Notes: generated by a model not told the origin, from the sequence alone. A DNA stretch of 23,500 bases from CAYYWP01 sp050176585 (GCA_050176585.1 JBFXHX010000049.1:1-23500), one strand, 5' to 3'; positions 14,557 to 22,208 are shown, counted from the stretch's first letter. Made by a program: numbers and translations.

Positions 14557-16305
14557 TCATTTTCGGTTGTTGCGCCGGCTGTTCTCGAGCTCCGCCATCT
14601 TCGCCTCCGCGCGCTCGACTGCTTCCTCGGCTTGCTTGAGCCGCTCGACCGCCGCGAGCTGCGCCGCTGACGTCTCCGGCGCGGCAGCGAGCAATTTTTC
14701 GACTTCCTCGATGCCCTCGGCCGCCGCTTGGGCTGCGCTCTCGCCCTCCGCCCCGCTCGCGTTCGGCCGCTCGTCCGCTTCGGGTTTCGGGAGCCCCAAC
14801 TGTGTCGTCAGTACCTCGACGCTCGCGGCTTGCCGCGCCACCGAGTCTGGTTGGGCCTGTTCGTCGGACGCCGCGGCGGTGTTCGCGCCGTTCTGCGGTG
14901 TCGTCGCTTCGGCCACGGCATTCTCGACGTGCTGGCCAGCCTGCTCGATGTGCTCGGTCGCGCCGTGAAGTTCGCCGACGATGAGCTCGTGCGCGTCCGG
15001 GTTTGCGGCCGCCTTCCTCTCCGCCGCGATGATGATCGTCTCCACGCGCTCGACCGCTCGCTCGATTTCCTGATCGACGGCGTCGACCACGTAGTCTACC
15101 GTGCGCGTCGCGCCGCCCGGGCGGGTGTCCCGGCCGCGCAACCGCATGCGGGCTTGTTGGCGCAGCGAGTGTGCGCGCGTGCGCAGGCGCTCCAAGGGGG
15201 AGGTGGCCGCGCCTGCGGCTTCTTCGCGGACGTCGTCTCTAAGCAGCAGGCGATCGAACAGCACCTGGATGGAGGCCATGACCGGGATGGCCACGAATAC
15301 GCCCACCACGCCATACAAGATGCCGAAGGCGAGCACGCCGAAGATGCCCATGAGCGCGCTGATCCCGACCGTTTGGCTCATGATGCGGGGCACCAGCACG
15401 TTGTTCTCAGCCAGTTGGACGAAGACGGTCCAGCCGAGCACGGCTAGTATCGACGTGAACCCCAGCGGCAGGGCCGCCAGCACCGCCGGCACGGCCGCCA
15501 GCGTCGGGCCAATCAATGGAACGGCCTCCAGCAGACCGGCGAGCACCGCGAGCGCGAACGCGTTCGGCAGGCCGATAATCGCGTAGCCGATGCCCGACAT
15601 CACTCCGACCGCCAGCATGAGAATCGCCTGGCCGCGGATGAACGCGCCCAGTTTGGCTTCGATCTCATGCCAGATGTCGAGCACCTGCTGGCGCCGGTTG
15701 ACCGGCGTCAGCGAAAGCAGCAAGCGCTCGACGCGCGGCACTTCCATGGTCCAATAGAAGCCGACGGCGAGGACGGTGACGAAGTAGCCGAGAAATCCGA
15801 GCAGACTGGTGGTGAACCCGAAGATGCCCTCATATAGAGCTGGGGAGATCGCGGCCGCGCTCGGCAGCGCCTCGAACGCCGGCAGCCGCCGGCCGATCAT
15901 ATGGAACAGCGGCGTCGCGCTGCCGCGGAGAGCATCCCGAAATGCGGTGTACTGCGCCGGCAGCGTGGACAAGAACGAGCTGATCTGCTCGACCAGCACG
16001 GGCTCGACGAGAATGCCGACGATGAGCAGAACGGTGAGAATCAGCAGATAGATCAGCAGCACTGCGAGGCCGCGCGGCACGCCGAAGTGGACGAGCTTGG
16101 CGTGCCACGGTTGCAGCGCCGCAGCGACGACGATGCCCAAGAAGAAGGCGACCAGCAGGTCTACGAGCGCATAGAGCAGCGCCGCCAGCGCCAACATGGC
16201 GATGGCGAGCGCGATCACCGCCGCGGGATAGGCGAGATCGCGGGCGCGCGGACAACCGTTCCGCGTCATGCGGATGCTCGCGCCAGAGCGCGAAGGCGCA
16301 CGCAT
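14557..16305 (-). CDS. AI-2E family membrane protein with a long coiled-coil tail
   Basis: Inner-membrane protein of the AI-2E (YdgG/TqsA/PerM-like) family, about 582 residues from the ATG at 16305; a GTG at 16329 and an ATG at 16269 are alternatives. Roughly eight hydrophobic segments occupy residues 25-350 in the usual pattern: two at the start, one near 80-100, one near 163-186, then the closing set from about 225. Family hallmarks are GLLEAVPLIGPTLAAVPA at 257-274 and ENNVLVPRI at 300-308. From about residue 355 a cytoplasmic tail of some 225 residues follows, rich in Ala, Glu and Gln with heptad-like spacing, longer than in family members I know. Family substrates vary and are often unknown, so autoinducer-2 export should not be assumed. 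Confidence 0.85.
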   Translation of the reverse strand: MRAPSRSGASIRMTRNGCPRARDLAYPAAVIALAIAMLALAALLYALVDLLVAFFLGIVVAAALQPWHAKLVHFGVPRGLAVLLIYLLILTVLLIVGILVEPVLVEQISSFLSTLPAQYTAFRDALRGSATPLFHMIGRRLPAFEALPSAAAISPALYEGIFGFTTSLLGFLGYFVTVLAVGFYWTMEVPRVERLLLSLTPVNRRQQVLDIWHEIEAKLGAFIRGQAILMLAVGVMSGIGYAIIGLPNAFALAVLAGLLEAVPLIGPTLAAVPAVLAALPLGFTSILAVLGWTVFVQLAENNVLVPRIMSQTVGISALMGIFGVLAFGILYGVVGVFVAIPVMASIQVLFDRLLLRDDVREEAAGAATSPLERLRTRAHSLRQQARMRLRGRDTRPGGATRTVDYVVDAVDQEIERAVERVETIIIAAERKAAANPDAHELIVGELHGATEHIEQAGQHVENAVAEATTPQNGANTAAASDEQAQPDSVARQAASVEVLTTQLGLPKPEADERPNASGAEGESAAQAAAEGIEEVEKLLAAAPETSAAQLAAVERLKQAEEAVERAEAKMAELENSRRNNRK

Positions 16306-16604
16306 GGCGCCGCTGGTATCCGCACACACCCGCGGCGCCTAACTCGAGCATAGGGGGAGGGCGGCTTCTCGCAGGTGATGATCATCGGGATGCGTCGCTG
16401 ACTTCACCGGCGATCGAGCCGCGCTCGTGCAGCGCCGCGACCGCCTCTGACTAGCAATGTTCGGGCCGCGGGCAATGTGCAGCCAGTACAGGCGGACAGC
16501 TCCGGTTGCCCCGCACTTGCTAGGCCGCAGCCGTACGTTCCGCCGCTGCTCGGCAACAGTTACATGGACCGCAACGCCGCAGGCCGCGGTAGCCTGCCGC
16601 TTAG
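16306..16604. other. gene-free stretch upstream of the AI-2E gene
   Basis: About 300 bases between the AI-2E start and the end of the HDO-like gene, both on the minus strand. It holds a perfect 10-bp palindrome GATGATCATC (16377-16386), about 75 bases upstream of the AI-2E start, which could be an operator. No convincing promoter hexamers, RNA gene or coding sequence was found. Confidence 0.3.
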
Positions 16605-17561
16605 TCAGGCGCGTAGCCGAGCCGGTCCGGCTGCGAGCGCGCGGCGCTGTTCTTCGAGCCCTTCCCAGAAGGCGGCGACGCCGTCGAGCATCTCGTTGCC
16701 GCAACGGATGAAATGGCGCTCGTCCAGACCGCGGGTGAAATAGAGCGCCTCCAGCTCGTCCTGGGTGTGTTGCGCGTGCTGGTCTTCGAGGCGATCGTGC
16801 CAGGTGAAGAAGGCGAGGGGCAGGTGGGTCTGATGGCGGCGGTTGAACTCCGTCAGGCCCCCGATGAGCTCCTTCCAGAAGCCGGCGGCGGCCCAATTCT
16901 CCACCGCATAACTGGCGGCATGCGAGGTCTGGTAATCCGGGCTGCCGTACAACCGCACCAACTCATCGCAGAAGTGCAGGGTGCCGGGCGTGCCGTGCCG
17001 GCGTTGGCCGATATCGCCGAACCCGAGACCGAGCGCCTCCGCGAGTCGCAGCAGCCATTCGAAATGCGCCGCCTGGAAACGGAATACACCGCCTTCAACA
17101 GTCCCTTCGGTAGTGACCAGGCGGGGGTCGCCGTGCAGGTCCGCGTCATCGGTTGCCGCGCGTGCCTGCGGGCGCTGAGGGCGAAACACGACGCCGATTT
17201 CGTTGGCGAGGATTTCCTTGGAAGCGCGCATGCCGGCCAGCGAATCCGCGTTGATGGTCTTGTAGAGCTGGGCGACGAGGAAGAGGTTCGAGAACACGGA
17301 GAACTGGACCACGAGCGCCCGAACCTGATCGAGCGTCTGTTCGCCCCGCCGAAACCACGCCGTGTATCGGTTGGCGGTGATGATCTGGTGGCTCAGGAGC
17401 TCGGAGCGGATCTGGCGGTGAAACTGCAAGAAGTGCCTGCCGCGCTCGATGGTATAACCGGGCGAGTGCGCGCGGATCGCGCGGAGGGAGGGCGCGGTCA
17501 GGCCTTCGAGCCCGCAGCGGGTCGCGAACGCGCTCAGGCTGGCGCCCGTCTGGCTATTCAC
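16605..17561 (-). CDS. haem-oxygenase-like (HDO) putative diiron protein with insertion
   Basis: The product has 318 residues, helical, with no signal peptide. The closest pattern I recognise is the haem-oxygenase-like fold of CADD, UndA and SznF. Candidate ligands are E121 (LANEIG), H166 (AAHFEW), E221 (AVENWA) and H255, E259 and H262 (WHDRLEDQH). The H-x3-E-x2-H triad, the 34-residue step from E221 to H255 and the 55-residue step from H166 to E221 match CADD (32 and 54). The E-to-H step is 45 instead of about 7, because a polar insertion (about 126-160) splits that helix region. Family members oxidise amines, fatty acids or aromatic precursors using a dinuclear metal. The ATG overlaps the cupin stop (ATGA), so it is translated with that gene. 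The substrate is unknown; a tyrosine- or homogentisate-derived compound is inference from the operon. Confidence 0.65.
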   Translation of the reverse strand: MNSQTGASLSAFATRCGLEGLTAPSLRAIRAHSPGYTIERGRHFLQFHRQIRSELLSHQIITANRYTAWFRRGEQTLDQVRALVVQFSVFSNLFLVAQLYKTINADSLAGMRASKEILANEIGVVFRPQRPQARAATDDADLHGDPRLVTTEGTVEGGVFRFQAAHFEWLLRLAEALGLGFGDIGQRRHGTPGTLHFCDELVRLYGSPDYQTSHAASYAVENWAAAGFWKELIGGLTEFNRRHQTHLPLAFFTWHDRLEDQHAQHTQDELEALYFTRGLDERHFIRCGNEMLDGVAAFWEGLEEQRRALAAGPARLRA

Positions 17562-18172
17562 CGCTCACTGTCCTTCTGCCTCATGCGCAGCCGCATGGGG
17601 ACCGGGCTGCCCTGCCCGCGAACGGCGCCGCGCAGGTTTTCGCTGCCGGCTGGGTCGAGCGCGGTCCACTCGCGCGCGAAATGCTCGCCGCAGCAGTCGT
17701 CGATGGCCGGCGTTGTGACGTCCACTGCGGCGGCAGGTGGCGCACTGCTCTGCTCCGTTAGCGCGTACGTGCTGCCGATCGCCTGCAGCAGCAGGGCGGT
17801 CACCGGCCGCGTGGGCTCGAGGCGCCATGGCGTCCCGCCCGGCACCAGCAGGTAGTCGCCTTCGGCGATCGACAGGTGCCCGTACGCACAGAAAAACTCG
17901 CCCGCGCCGCGGTGGATGAAGACCAGCTCGTCACCATCCGCGTTGCAGATCAGGTCATCCGTCACTGGCATGGCCGTCCACACGCACACGCGGCTGGCGG
18001 CGCTGCTCAAGAGGAGCGCGGCCGCTGCGGGCACCGCGCGCCGCTCCGGCGGAAGCGGTTGCACGTATCCATGCCGGGCGCCTCCGCGGAACTCGGTGTA
18101 GCCGGCGAGACCGGCGCGCGCGTGCCGCGCGGCTTCGCCGGTGAGCTTCGGTATCGCGATCCACTCCGGCAT
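17558..18172 (-). CDS. homogentisate-dioxygenase-like single-cupin protein
   Basis: The product has 204 residues. The central part (77-118: NADGDELVFIHRG...YGHLSIAEGDYLLVPGGTPWRL) closely resembles the cupin core of homogentisate 1,2-dioxygenases. Full HmgA proteins are about 380-440 residues and hold their iron ligands in the C-terminal cupin, which is absent here. After residue 140 comes a Ala/Pro linker and an unrecognised basic end. It starts two bases after the hppD stop and overlaps the HDO gene by four, so it is an intact operon member, not a fragment from a recent frameshift. It may be a variant ring-cleaving enzyme, a non-catalytic partner, or a sensor or chaperone for the HPPD product. 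Ring cleavage is not established by the sequence. Confidence 0.65.
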   Translation of the reverse strand: MPEWIAIPKLTGEAARHARAGLAGYTEFRGGARHGYVQPLPPERRAVPAAAALLLSSAASRVCVWTAMPVTDDLICNADGDELVFIHRGAGEFFCAYGHLSIAEGDYLLVPGGTPWRLEPTRPVTALLLQAIGSTYALTEQSSAPPAAAVDVTTPAIDDCCGEHFAREWTALDPAGSENLRGAVRGQGSPVPMRLRMRQKDSER

Positions 18173-18174
18173 GA

Positions 18175-19263
18175 TCAGAGCACTCCACGGCGCGCTTGAT
18201 CCTGTTCCATGGCTTCGAACAGCGCCTGGAAGTTTCCCCCTCCGAAGCCTTCATTGCCGCGCCGTTGGATGATCTCGCAGAAGATCGGGCCGATCACGGT
18301 CTTCGTGAAGATCTGCAGCAGCAGCCGCGGTTCCGGCGAAGCGGAGCCGTCGAGCAGGATCCCGTTTTTGCGCAGGCGCGCGATGTCCTCGCCGTGGTCG
18401 GGCATGCGCGCTTCCAGGTCGGCGTAGTACCGATCCGGCACGTCCATGAACGGGACGCCCCGCGCGCGCAGGGCCTCGACGGTCGCATAGATGTCGTGCG
18501 TCTGCAGAGCGATGTGTTGGATGCCTTCGCCGCGGTACAGATCCAGGTACTCCTGGATTTGCGATTTGCGGTCAGTGGGCTCGTTGATCGGGATCCGGAT
18601 CCGGCCGCAGGGGCTGACCATCGCGCGCGACCGCAGCCCCGTGGTACGGCCGTGGATGTCGAAGTAGCGAATCTCGCTGAACCCGAACATGCGCGCGTAA
18701 AAATCGGCCCAGCGGTTCATGCGGCCGCGATGCGCGTTGTGCGTCAGATGATCGATCGTGTGCAGGCCCACGGCTTCGCCCGCCGGCGCTGCCGGCAGCG
18801 GCACGAAGTCCACGTCGTAGATGGAGCGGTCGCCGTAGCGATCGATCAGGTAGATCAAGCTCTTCCCAATACCGTAGATCGCCGGGATGTTGAGCTCCAT
18901 CGGTCCGACATTGCCGCGGAACGGCTGGGCGCCGCGGTCCAGCGCGCGCTCGTAGACCTGCGCGGCATTGGCGACGCGGATGCCGAACGCACATACCGAC
19001 GGGCCATGGACCGTGGCGAACGCCTGGGCGAAGCTTTGCGGCTCGCGATTGACGATAAAGTTGATCTCGCCCTGCCGGTAGAGGACGACGTCCTTAGAGC
19101 GATGGCGCGCGATCGGTGCGAAGCCCATGGCGGCGAACAACCGCTCGAGCGCTTGCGGTTCGGGCGCCGTGTACTCGACGAACTCGAACCCGTCCGTGGC
19201 GACCGGCTCCGACTGCCGAGTAGCGCGGCGGGCGGGGGCTGACGATCGCGAGAGACGTGGCAT
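18175..19263 (-). CDS. hppD: 4-hydroxyphenylpyruvate dioxygenase
   Basis: Fe(II) oxygenase that turns 4-hydroxyphenylpyruvate into homogentisate. It has 362 residues, the usual bacterial length, with two vicinal-oxygen-chelate halves. The metal ligands are visible as H172 (TIDHLTHN), H250 (GIQHIALQT) and E330 (PIFCEIIQRRG); RIPINEP (223-229) and the C-terminal GFGGGNFQALFEA complete the family signature. The ATG at 19263 has GGGAG four bases upstream. Upstream in-frame codons would run through the promoter region and give low-complexity residues, so the longer frame is rejected. The N-terminal ~25 residues are basic and Ser/Ala-rich. First gene of an operon with the cupin and HDO genes. Hydroxymandelate synthase is a close alternative, but the tail fits HPPD. 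Confidence 0.94.
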   Translation of the reverse strand: MPRLSRSSAPARRATRQSEPVATDGFEFVEYTAPEPQALERLFAAMGFAPIARHRSKDVVLYRQGEINFIVNREPQSFAQAFATVHGPSVCAFGIRVANAAQVYERALDRGAQPFRGNVGPMELNIPAIYGIGKSLIYLIDRYGDRSIYDVDFVPLPAAPAGEAVGLHTIDHLTHNAHRGRMNRWADFYARMFGFSEIRYFDIHGRTTGLRSRAMVSPCGRIRIPINEPTDRKSQIQEYLDLYRGEGIQHIALQTHDIYATVEALRARGVPFMDVPDRYYADLEARMPDHGEDIARLRKNGILLDGSASPEPRLLLQIFTKTVIGPIFCEIIQRRGNEGFGGGNFQALFEAMEQDQARRGVL

Positions 19264-19319
19264 ATCGCTCCCGGCCGCCCGGGGCCGACCACTAGGCCGA
19301 CCGCTGCGACCTGGCGTCG

Positions 19320-19352
19320 ATGATAGCAAAATGTTCGACGGCCTACAGGCCG
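19320..19352 (-). promoter_or_regulatory. hppD operon promoter with overlapping palindrome
   Basis: On the minus strand an extended -10, TGC-TATCAT (19328-19320), lies 56 bases upstream of the hppD start. The hexamer 17 bases upstream (19343-19348, CTGTAG) is a poor -35. A perfect palindrome CGGCCT-AC-AGGCCG (19339-19352) covers that -35 position. This arrangement fits a regulator-controlled promoter in which the bound protein replaces or blocks -35 contacts. The predicted start is near 19312. The regulator is not in the window. Confidence 0.45.
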
Positions 19353-19849
19353 CCGCCGGGTCGAGGAATGCAACTATTTGTAAAGCGCATGCGCGCCGCC
19401 GCTGCCGCGCTGCGCTGTAGGTGCATTTAGCGCGTGCACGAGAGAGCCGTCTGCGCGTACAGTGTTGAAGTGATTGAGGACCGGGTGGTATCGATCGCCG
19501 ATAGATCGATGCGGAAGACGCGCGGCGGACCGCGGATCGGCACTGACGGGTGAACCCAGCTCGCACGCGCCGTTCTCGCCCGACAGCGCTCTCACGCCGC
19601 AACCGTTCATACCGCGATCGAGAACTGCCGAGTCGGGAGTAGGCTTGCACAGGTGAGCACAGCGAAGGCCCAGGTGCTGGGTCTCGAGTACACGGTGGGC
19701 CGCATGGGCGCGCAGATATCCTGCAGCTGTGCGACCGCTATGCGCAGTCCGCGAGCGCGGCTGCTCGGCATCGCGTGACCGATCGACGCGGATCGCCGAC
19801 CGTGCCCGGCGGTGCCGTTCATTCGCAGAGGCTGGTGCAGGGAGTGGAG
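19353..19849. other. gene-free divergent intergenic region, with inverted repeat at 19490-19510
   Basis: Roughly 500 bases between the hppD promoter and the SnoaL-like gene. Long minus-strand frames here look like arginine-rich shadow frames without family features. The clearest structure is a perfect 7-base inverted repeat ATCGATC (19490-19496) / GATCGAT (19504-19510) with a 7-base spacer, suitable for a dimeric regulator. A short hairpin CCCAG-GTG-CTGGG lies near 19670. No convincing promoter for the plus-strand gene was identified. Confidence 0.4.
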
Positions 19850-20299
19850 ATGGGTGAGACGCGTGACCGACTGCTGGCCGAGTTGCTCGACCGCGAGGCA
19901 ATCAGAAACTTGGCCATTCGCTACGCCGATCGCGTGTGGCAGAACGATGTCGACGGCGTGGTGGCGCTCTTCACGAACGACGGCGAGTTCATATTCAGCG
20001 GCTCGACCGAGCTCCTGCAGGTCAAAGGCCGCGAAAACCTCACGGTGTTTTTCGAGCGCGGATTCGAACGGCTCGGCCGACCACTCCCGTTCGTGCACAA
20101 CCATCTCGTGGAGATGACCGATGCCCACCGCGCCACCGGGATCGCGAGCTTGGAAGTGCGCTCCGGCCGCCGCGAGTTGCAGCTCGTGGCCGTGGGGTCG
20201 TACCGAGACGAATACGAGAAGGTCGGCGGCGAATGGAAGTTCAAGCGCCGCACGGCGACACTCCTCCGGTTCGATGACTCCGCGGCGCCGCACGCGTGA
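19850..20299 (+). CDS. SnoaL-like (NTF2 fold) protein
   Basis: The product has 149 residues from the ATG at 19850, which has AGGGAG (19839-19844) five bases upstream; an in-frame start at 19775 would add 25 unrelated residues. The pattern LLDREAIRNLAIRYADRVWQNDVDGVVALFTNDGEF, then a conserved H84 (VHNHLVEM), and finally SYRDEYEKVGGEWKFKRRTA is typical of the SnoaL_4 group of the NTF2-like superfamily. Members include ring-hydroxylating dioxygenase beta-like proteins, polyketide cyclases, dehydratases and many of unknown function, acting on hydrophobic small molecules in a cone-shaped pocket. Nothing in the sequence fixes the substrate. It is divergent from the hppD operon; a functional link is possible but unproven. 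Confidence 0.8.
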   Translation: MGETRDRLLAELLDREAIRNLAIRYADRVWQNDVDGVVALFTNDGEFIFSGSTELLQVKGRENLTVFFERGFERLGRPLPFVHNHLVEMTDAHRATGIASLEVRSGRRELQLVAVGSYRDEYEKVGGEWKFKRRTATLLRFDDSAAPHA

Positions 20300-20344
20300 C
20301 CCTCGCGCGAGCGGGCGGGCGCGGAGCTGCGGGCGCGGCGCGGC

Positions 20345-20719
20345 GTGAAGCGGACCAGAGCGGTGACATTCCCCGGCTGCGCCGATCGGGTTCGATCGCT
20401 CCGTGCCGCCCGCAGCGTGCGCGCGGCGATTGCGCTGTTGCTGCTGGCGGCCGGTGTGAGTTGCGGCGGCGGTTTTCTCATCATCGTCAATACGGGAACC
20501 GTGATCGCGGATGCCGATTGCCGCGAGGACGGCGGGTCATTCGAATTGCGCGAGCGCGGCGGATTGACGGTGCTCGTCATCTTGACCGACGAGACCACCG
20601 TCGTCTTCGCGCGCGGCGGTGGCGCGAGCTGTACCGATCTCATCGCCAATACCGCCGTGGCGGTTCGCGGCCGGGAAGCGGACGGCGTGGTCACCGCCGA
20701 GTCGATCCGCATCGACTGA
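20345..20719 (+). CDS. small putative lipoprotein, DUF5666-like
   Basis: The product has 124 residues from a GTG at 20345; a GTG at 20363 is an alternative. Residues 14-40 are basic then hydrophobic (AAIALLLLAAGVSC), with C40 a plausible lipidation site followed by GGG, though the lipobox is loose. The mature part, about 84 residues, reads as a small beta-barrel: SFELRERGGLTVLVIL, TTVVFARGG, NTAVAVRGREADGVVTAESIRID. The final V.VRG...DG.V.AE.I pattern is that of DUF5666-type OB-like domains, usually found on secreted proteins of unknown role. It sits 45 bases after the SnoaL-like gene and could be cotranscribed. No ribosome site is clear, so the exact start is uncertain. Confidence 0.6.
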   Translation: MKRTRAVTFPGCADRVRSLRAARSVRAAIALLLLAAGVSCGGGFLIIVNTGTVIADADCREDGGSFELRERGGLTVLVILTDETTVVFARGGGASCTDLIANTAVAVRGREADGVVTAESIRID

Positions 20720-20782
20720 CCGGAGGCGGGTGTCTGGATGCGTGCCCGCGGCGCTGACGGAATGCGCCGTCTGGAGACCCCT

Positions 20783-21205
20783 CAGTCTGGCATTTACATG
20801 CCGCGCGCGCGGCGCGGAGCCTGGTGCGGCGTAAGCCCCCGCCGGAAATGCAGCCGCGGGTACGAGTGTGCAGGGCGTTCTGATCAGTTCTCGTGATCAG
20901 CTCGCTCACCGGTTCGCTGCGGCGGCGGTGAGCGTCGCGATCAGCTCGCGTGCGCCGAGCGGGCCGGTCACGGTCGCGGAGCGCGGGGACTGCAGCGCGA
21001 GCCGGCCCGCGGTTCGGCACCGCGGCGCGCTGACCGGTGGCGCTTCTCAGCGCGATTCTCGAGCCTGCCACTCGCAAGGCCAGACCGGCGACGGGCAGTA
21101 CGGGTGGCGGGACAGATCGGAAACGCGAAACACTCGCAGCGGTGGGCACCGTCGAAGCGACGGTCGTGATCGCGCATCACCACGGTTGTCGGACGAGCCT
21201 TAGCG
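20783..21205 (+). pseudogene. decayed tandem duplicate of the PDZ gene's 5' region
   Basis: This gene-free stretch resembles the region about 432 bases downstream that carries the PDZ gene's upstream sequence and first codons. Paired landmarks are CAGTCTGG (20783) with CAGTCCGG (21216), GTTCTGATCAGTTCTCGTGA (20877) with GTTCCGATCAGTTCTCGTGA (21308), and CTCAGCGCGA (21047) with CTCGAGCCGA (21481). The upstream copy has GCG where the real gene has its ATG, TGA where it has CGA at codon 3, and a further in-frame TGA. Similarity fades past about 21060. It is therefore a relic of a tandem duplication, not a working gene. Confidence 0.65.
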
Positions 21206-21305
21206 GAGAGATCCGCAGTCCGGCGTTTGCATGCCCCGCGTGCGACACGGACAATCGTGGGTCGTAAGCCCTGCCGAGCCGCATTGGCGGGGAGGAGCGC
21301 GGAGT

Positions 21306-22208
21306 ATGTTCCGATCAGTTCTCGTGACCAGCTTGCTCATCGCCCTCGGTGCCGCGGTGGCGGGGATTGCCATAACCTGGCGGGCGCCGAACGGCCCGGC
21401 CGCGGTGGCCGAGCGCACGGCGTCATCGCGAGAGCCGGCGCGGGGTTTCGGTGCGGTCGGCGCGCCGGCCGCCGGCCCTTCTCGAGCCGATCTCGAACGG
21501 CGCATCGAACGCCTGGAGGCCACGATTGCCGACCAAGCGGCGGAGCGGCGGCGACTCGAAGCGCGGCTCGACGAGGTCATGGACGCGTTGGCCGCCCGCG
21601 GCGGCGCGGATGAGCCGGCGGACGCGTCCAGCACGGCCGAGACCGCGGCGCAGCCGTCGCCGAACCACGCACCGAACGAGGTCGCGGAGGACCACAGCGC
21701 GAGCGCCGTCGAACAAGCGCTGGCCAGCGCCGGTATCGACCGGGGGTCCGCGGCGGAGATCAAGCGGCGTCGCGACGAGCTGGCCATGGCGGAGATGTAC
21801 CTGCGCGATCGCGCTACCCGCGAGCAGTGGCTGGATACGCCCCGCTTCAGCGAAGAGATGGCGGCCATCGACGCGCAGCGCACATCGATTCGGGACCAGG
21901 TCGGCGACGACGCGTACGATCGCTACCTATTCGCGCTGGGCGAGACCAATCGGGTGCGGGTCGACGACGTCCTGGCGTCCTCACCAGCCGCCGAGGCGGG
22001 GCTCCAACCCGGCGACCTGATCGTCAGCTATGCCGACGCGCGCATCTTCGCGCCTGCTGACCTGGTGGCCGCGACGCACGCCGGCACCGCCGGCACGACC
22101 GTGCAGCTGGAGGTGCTGCGCAACGGCGAGCGGTTCCAGTTCAACGTGCCGCGCGGCCCCCTCGGGTTGCAGATCATGGGTACGCGCGGGAATCCCGACG
22201 TGAGCTGA
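21306..22208 (+). CDS. membrane-anchored PDZ-domain protein
   Basis: The product has 300 residues from the ATG at 21306, with GGAGG (21291-21295) ten bases upstream; a longer in-frame start at 21231 would bury the membrane segment 25 residues in. Residues 4-24 form an uncleaved signal anchor or signal peptide (VLVTSLLIALGAAVAGIAI). An Ala/Pro/Arg linker leads to a short coiled coil at 60-97 (ADLERRIERLEATIADQAAE), a disordered Ala/Ser stretch, a helical region at 135-210, and a C-terminal PDZ domain at about 215-290 (VDDVLASSPAAEAGLQPGDLIVSYADARI). No trypsin-like or site-2 protease motif is present, so it is not DegP or RseP. It is likely a periplasmic scaffold or adaptor. The upstream region is duplicated, see the neighbouring relic. 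Confidence 0.8.
   Translation: MFRSVLVTSLLIALGAAVAGIAITWRAPNGPAAVAERTASSREPARGFGAVGAPAAGPSRADLERRIERLEATIADQAAERRRLEARLDEVMDALAARGGADEPADASSTAETAAQPSPNHAPNEVAEDHSASAVEQALASAGIDRGSAAEIKRRRDELAMAEMYLRDRATREQWLDTPRFSEEMAAIDAQRTSIRDQVGDDAYDRYLFALGETNRVRVDDVLASSPAAEAGLQPGDLIVSYADARIFAPADLVAATHAGTAGTTVQLEVLRNGERFQFNVPRGPLGLQIMGTRGNPDVS

Noticed and set aside
19374..19901. 175-residue minus-strand frame in the hppD/SnoaL gap
   Set aside because: Arg/Ala/His-rich with no motif or ribosome site, and it runs antisense into the SnoaL-like gene.
21231..21305. Upstream in-frame start for the PDZ protein
   Set aside because: It would place the membrane anchor 25 residues in; the ATG at 21306 has GGAGG at good distance and begins at the hydrophobic segment.
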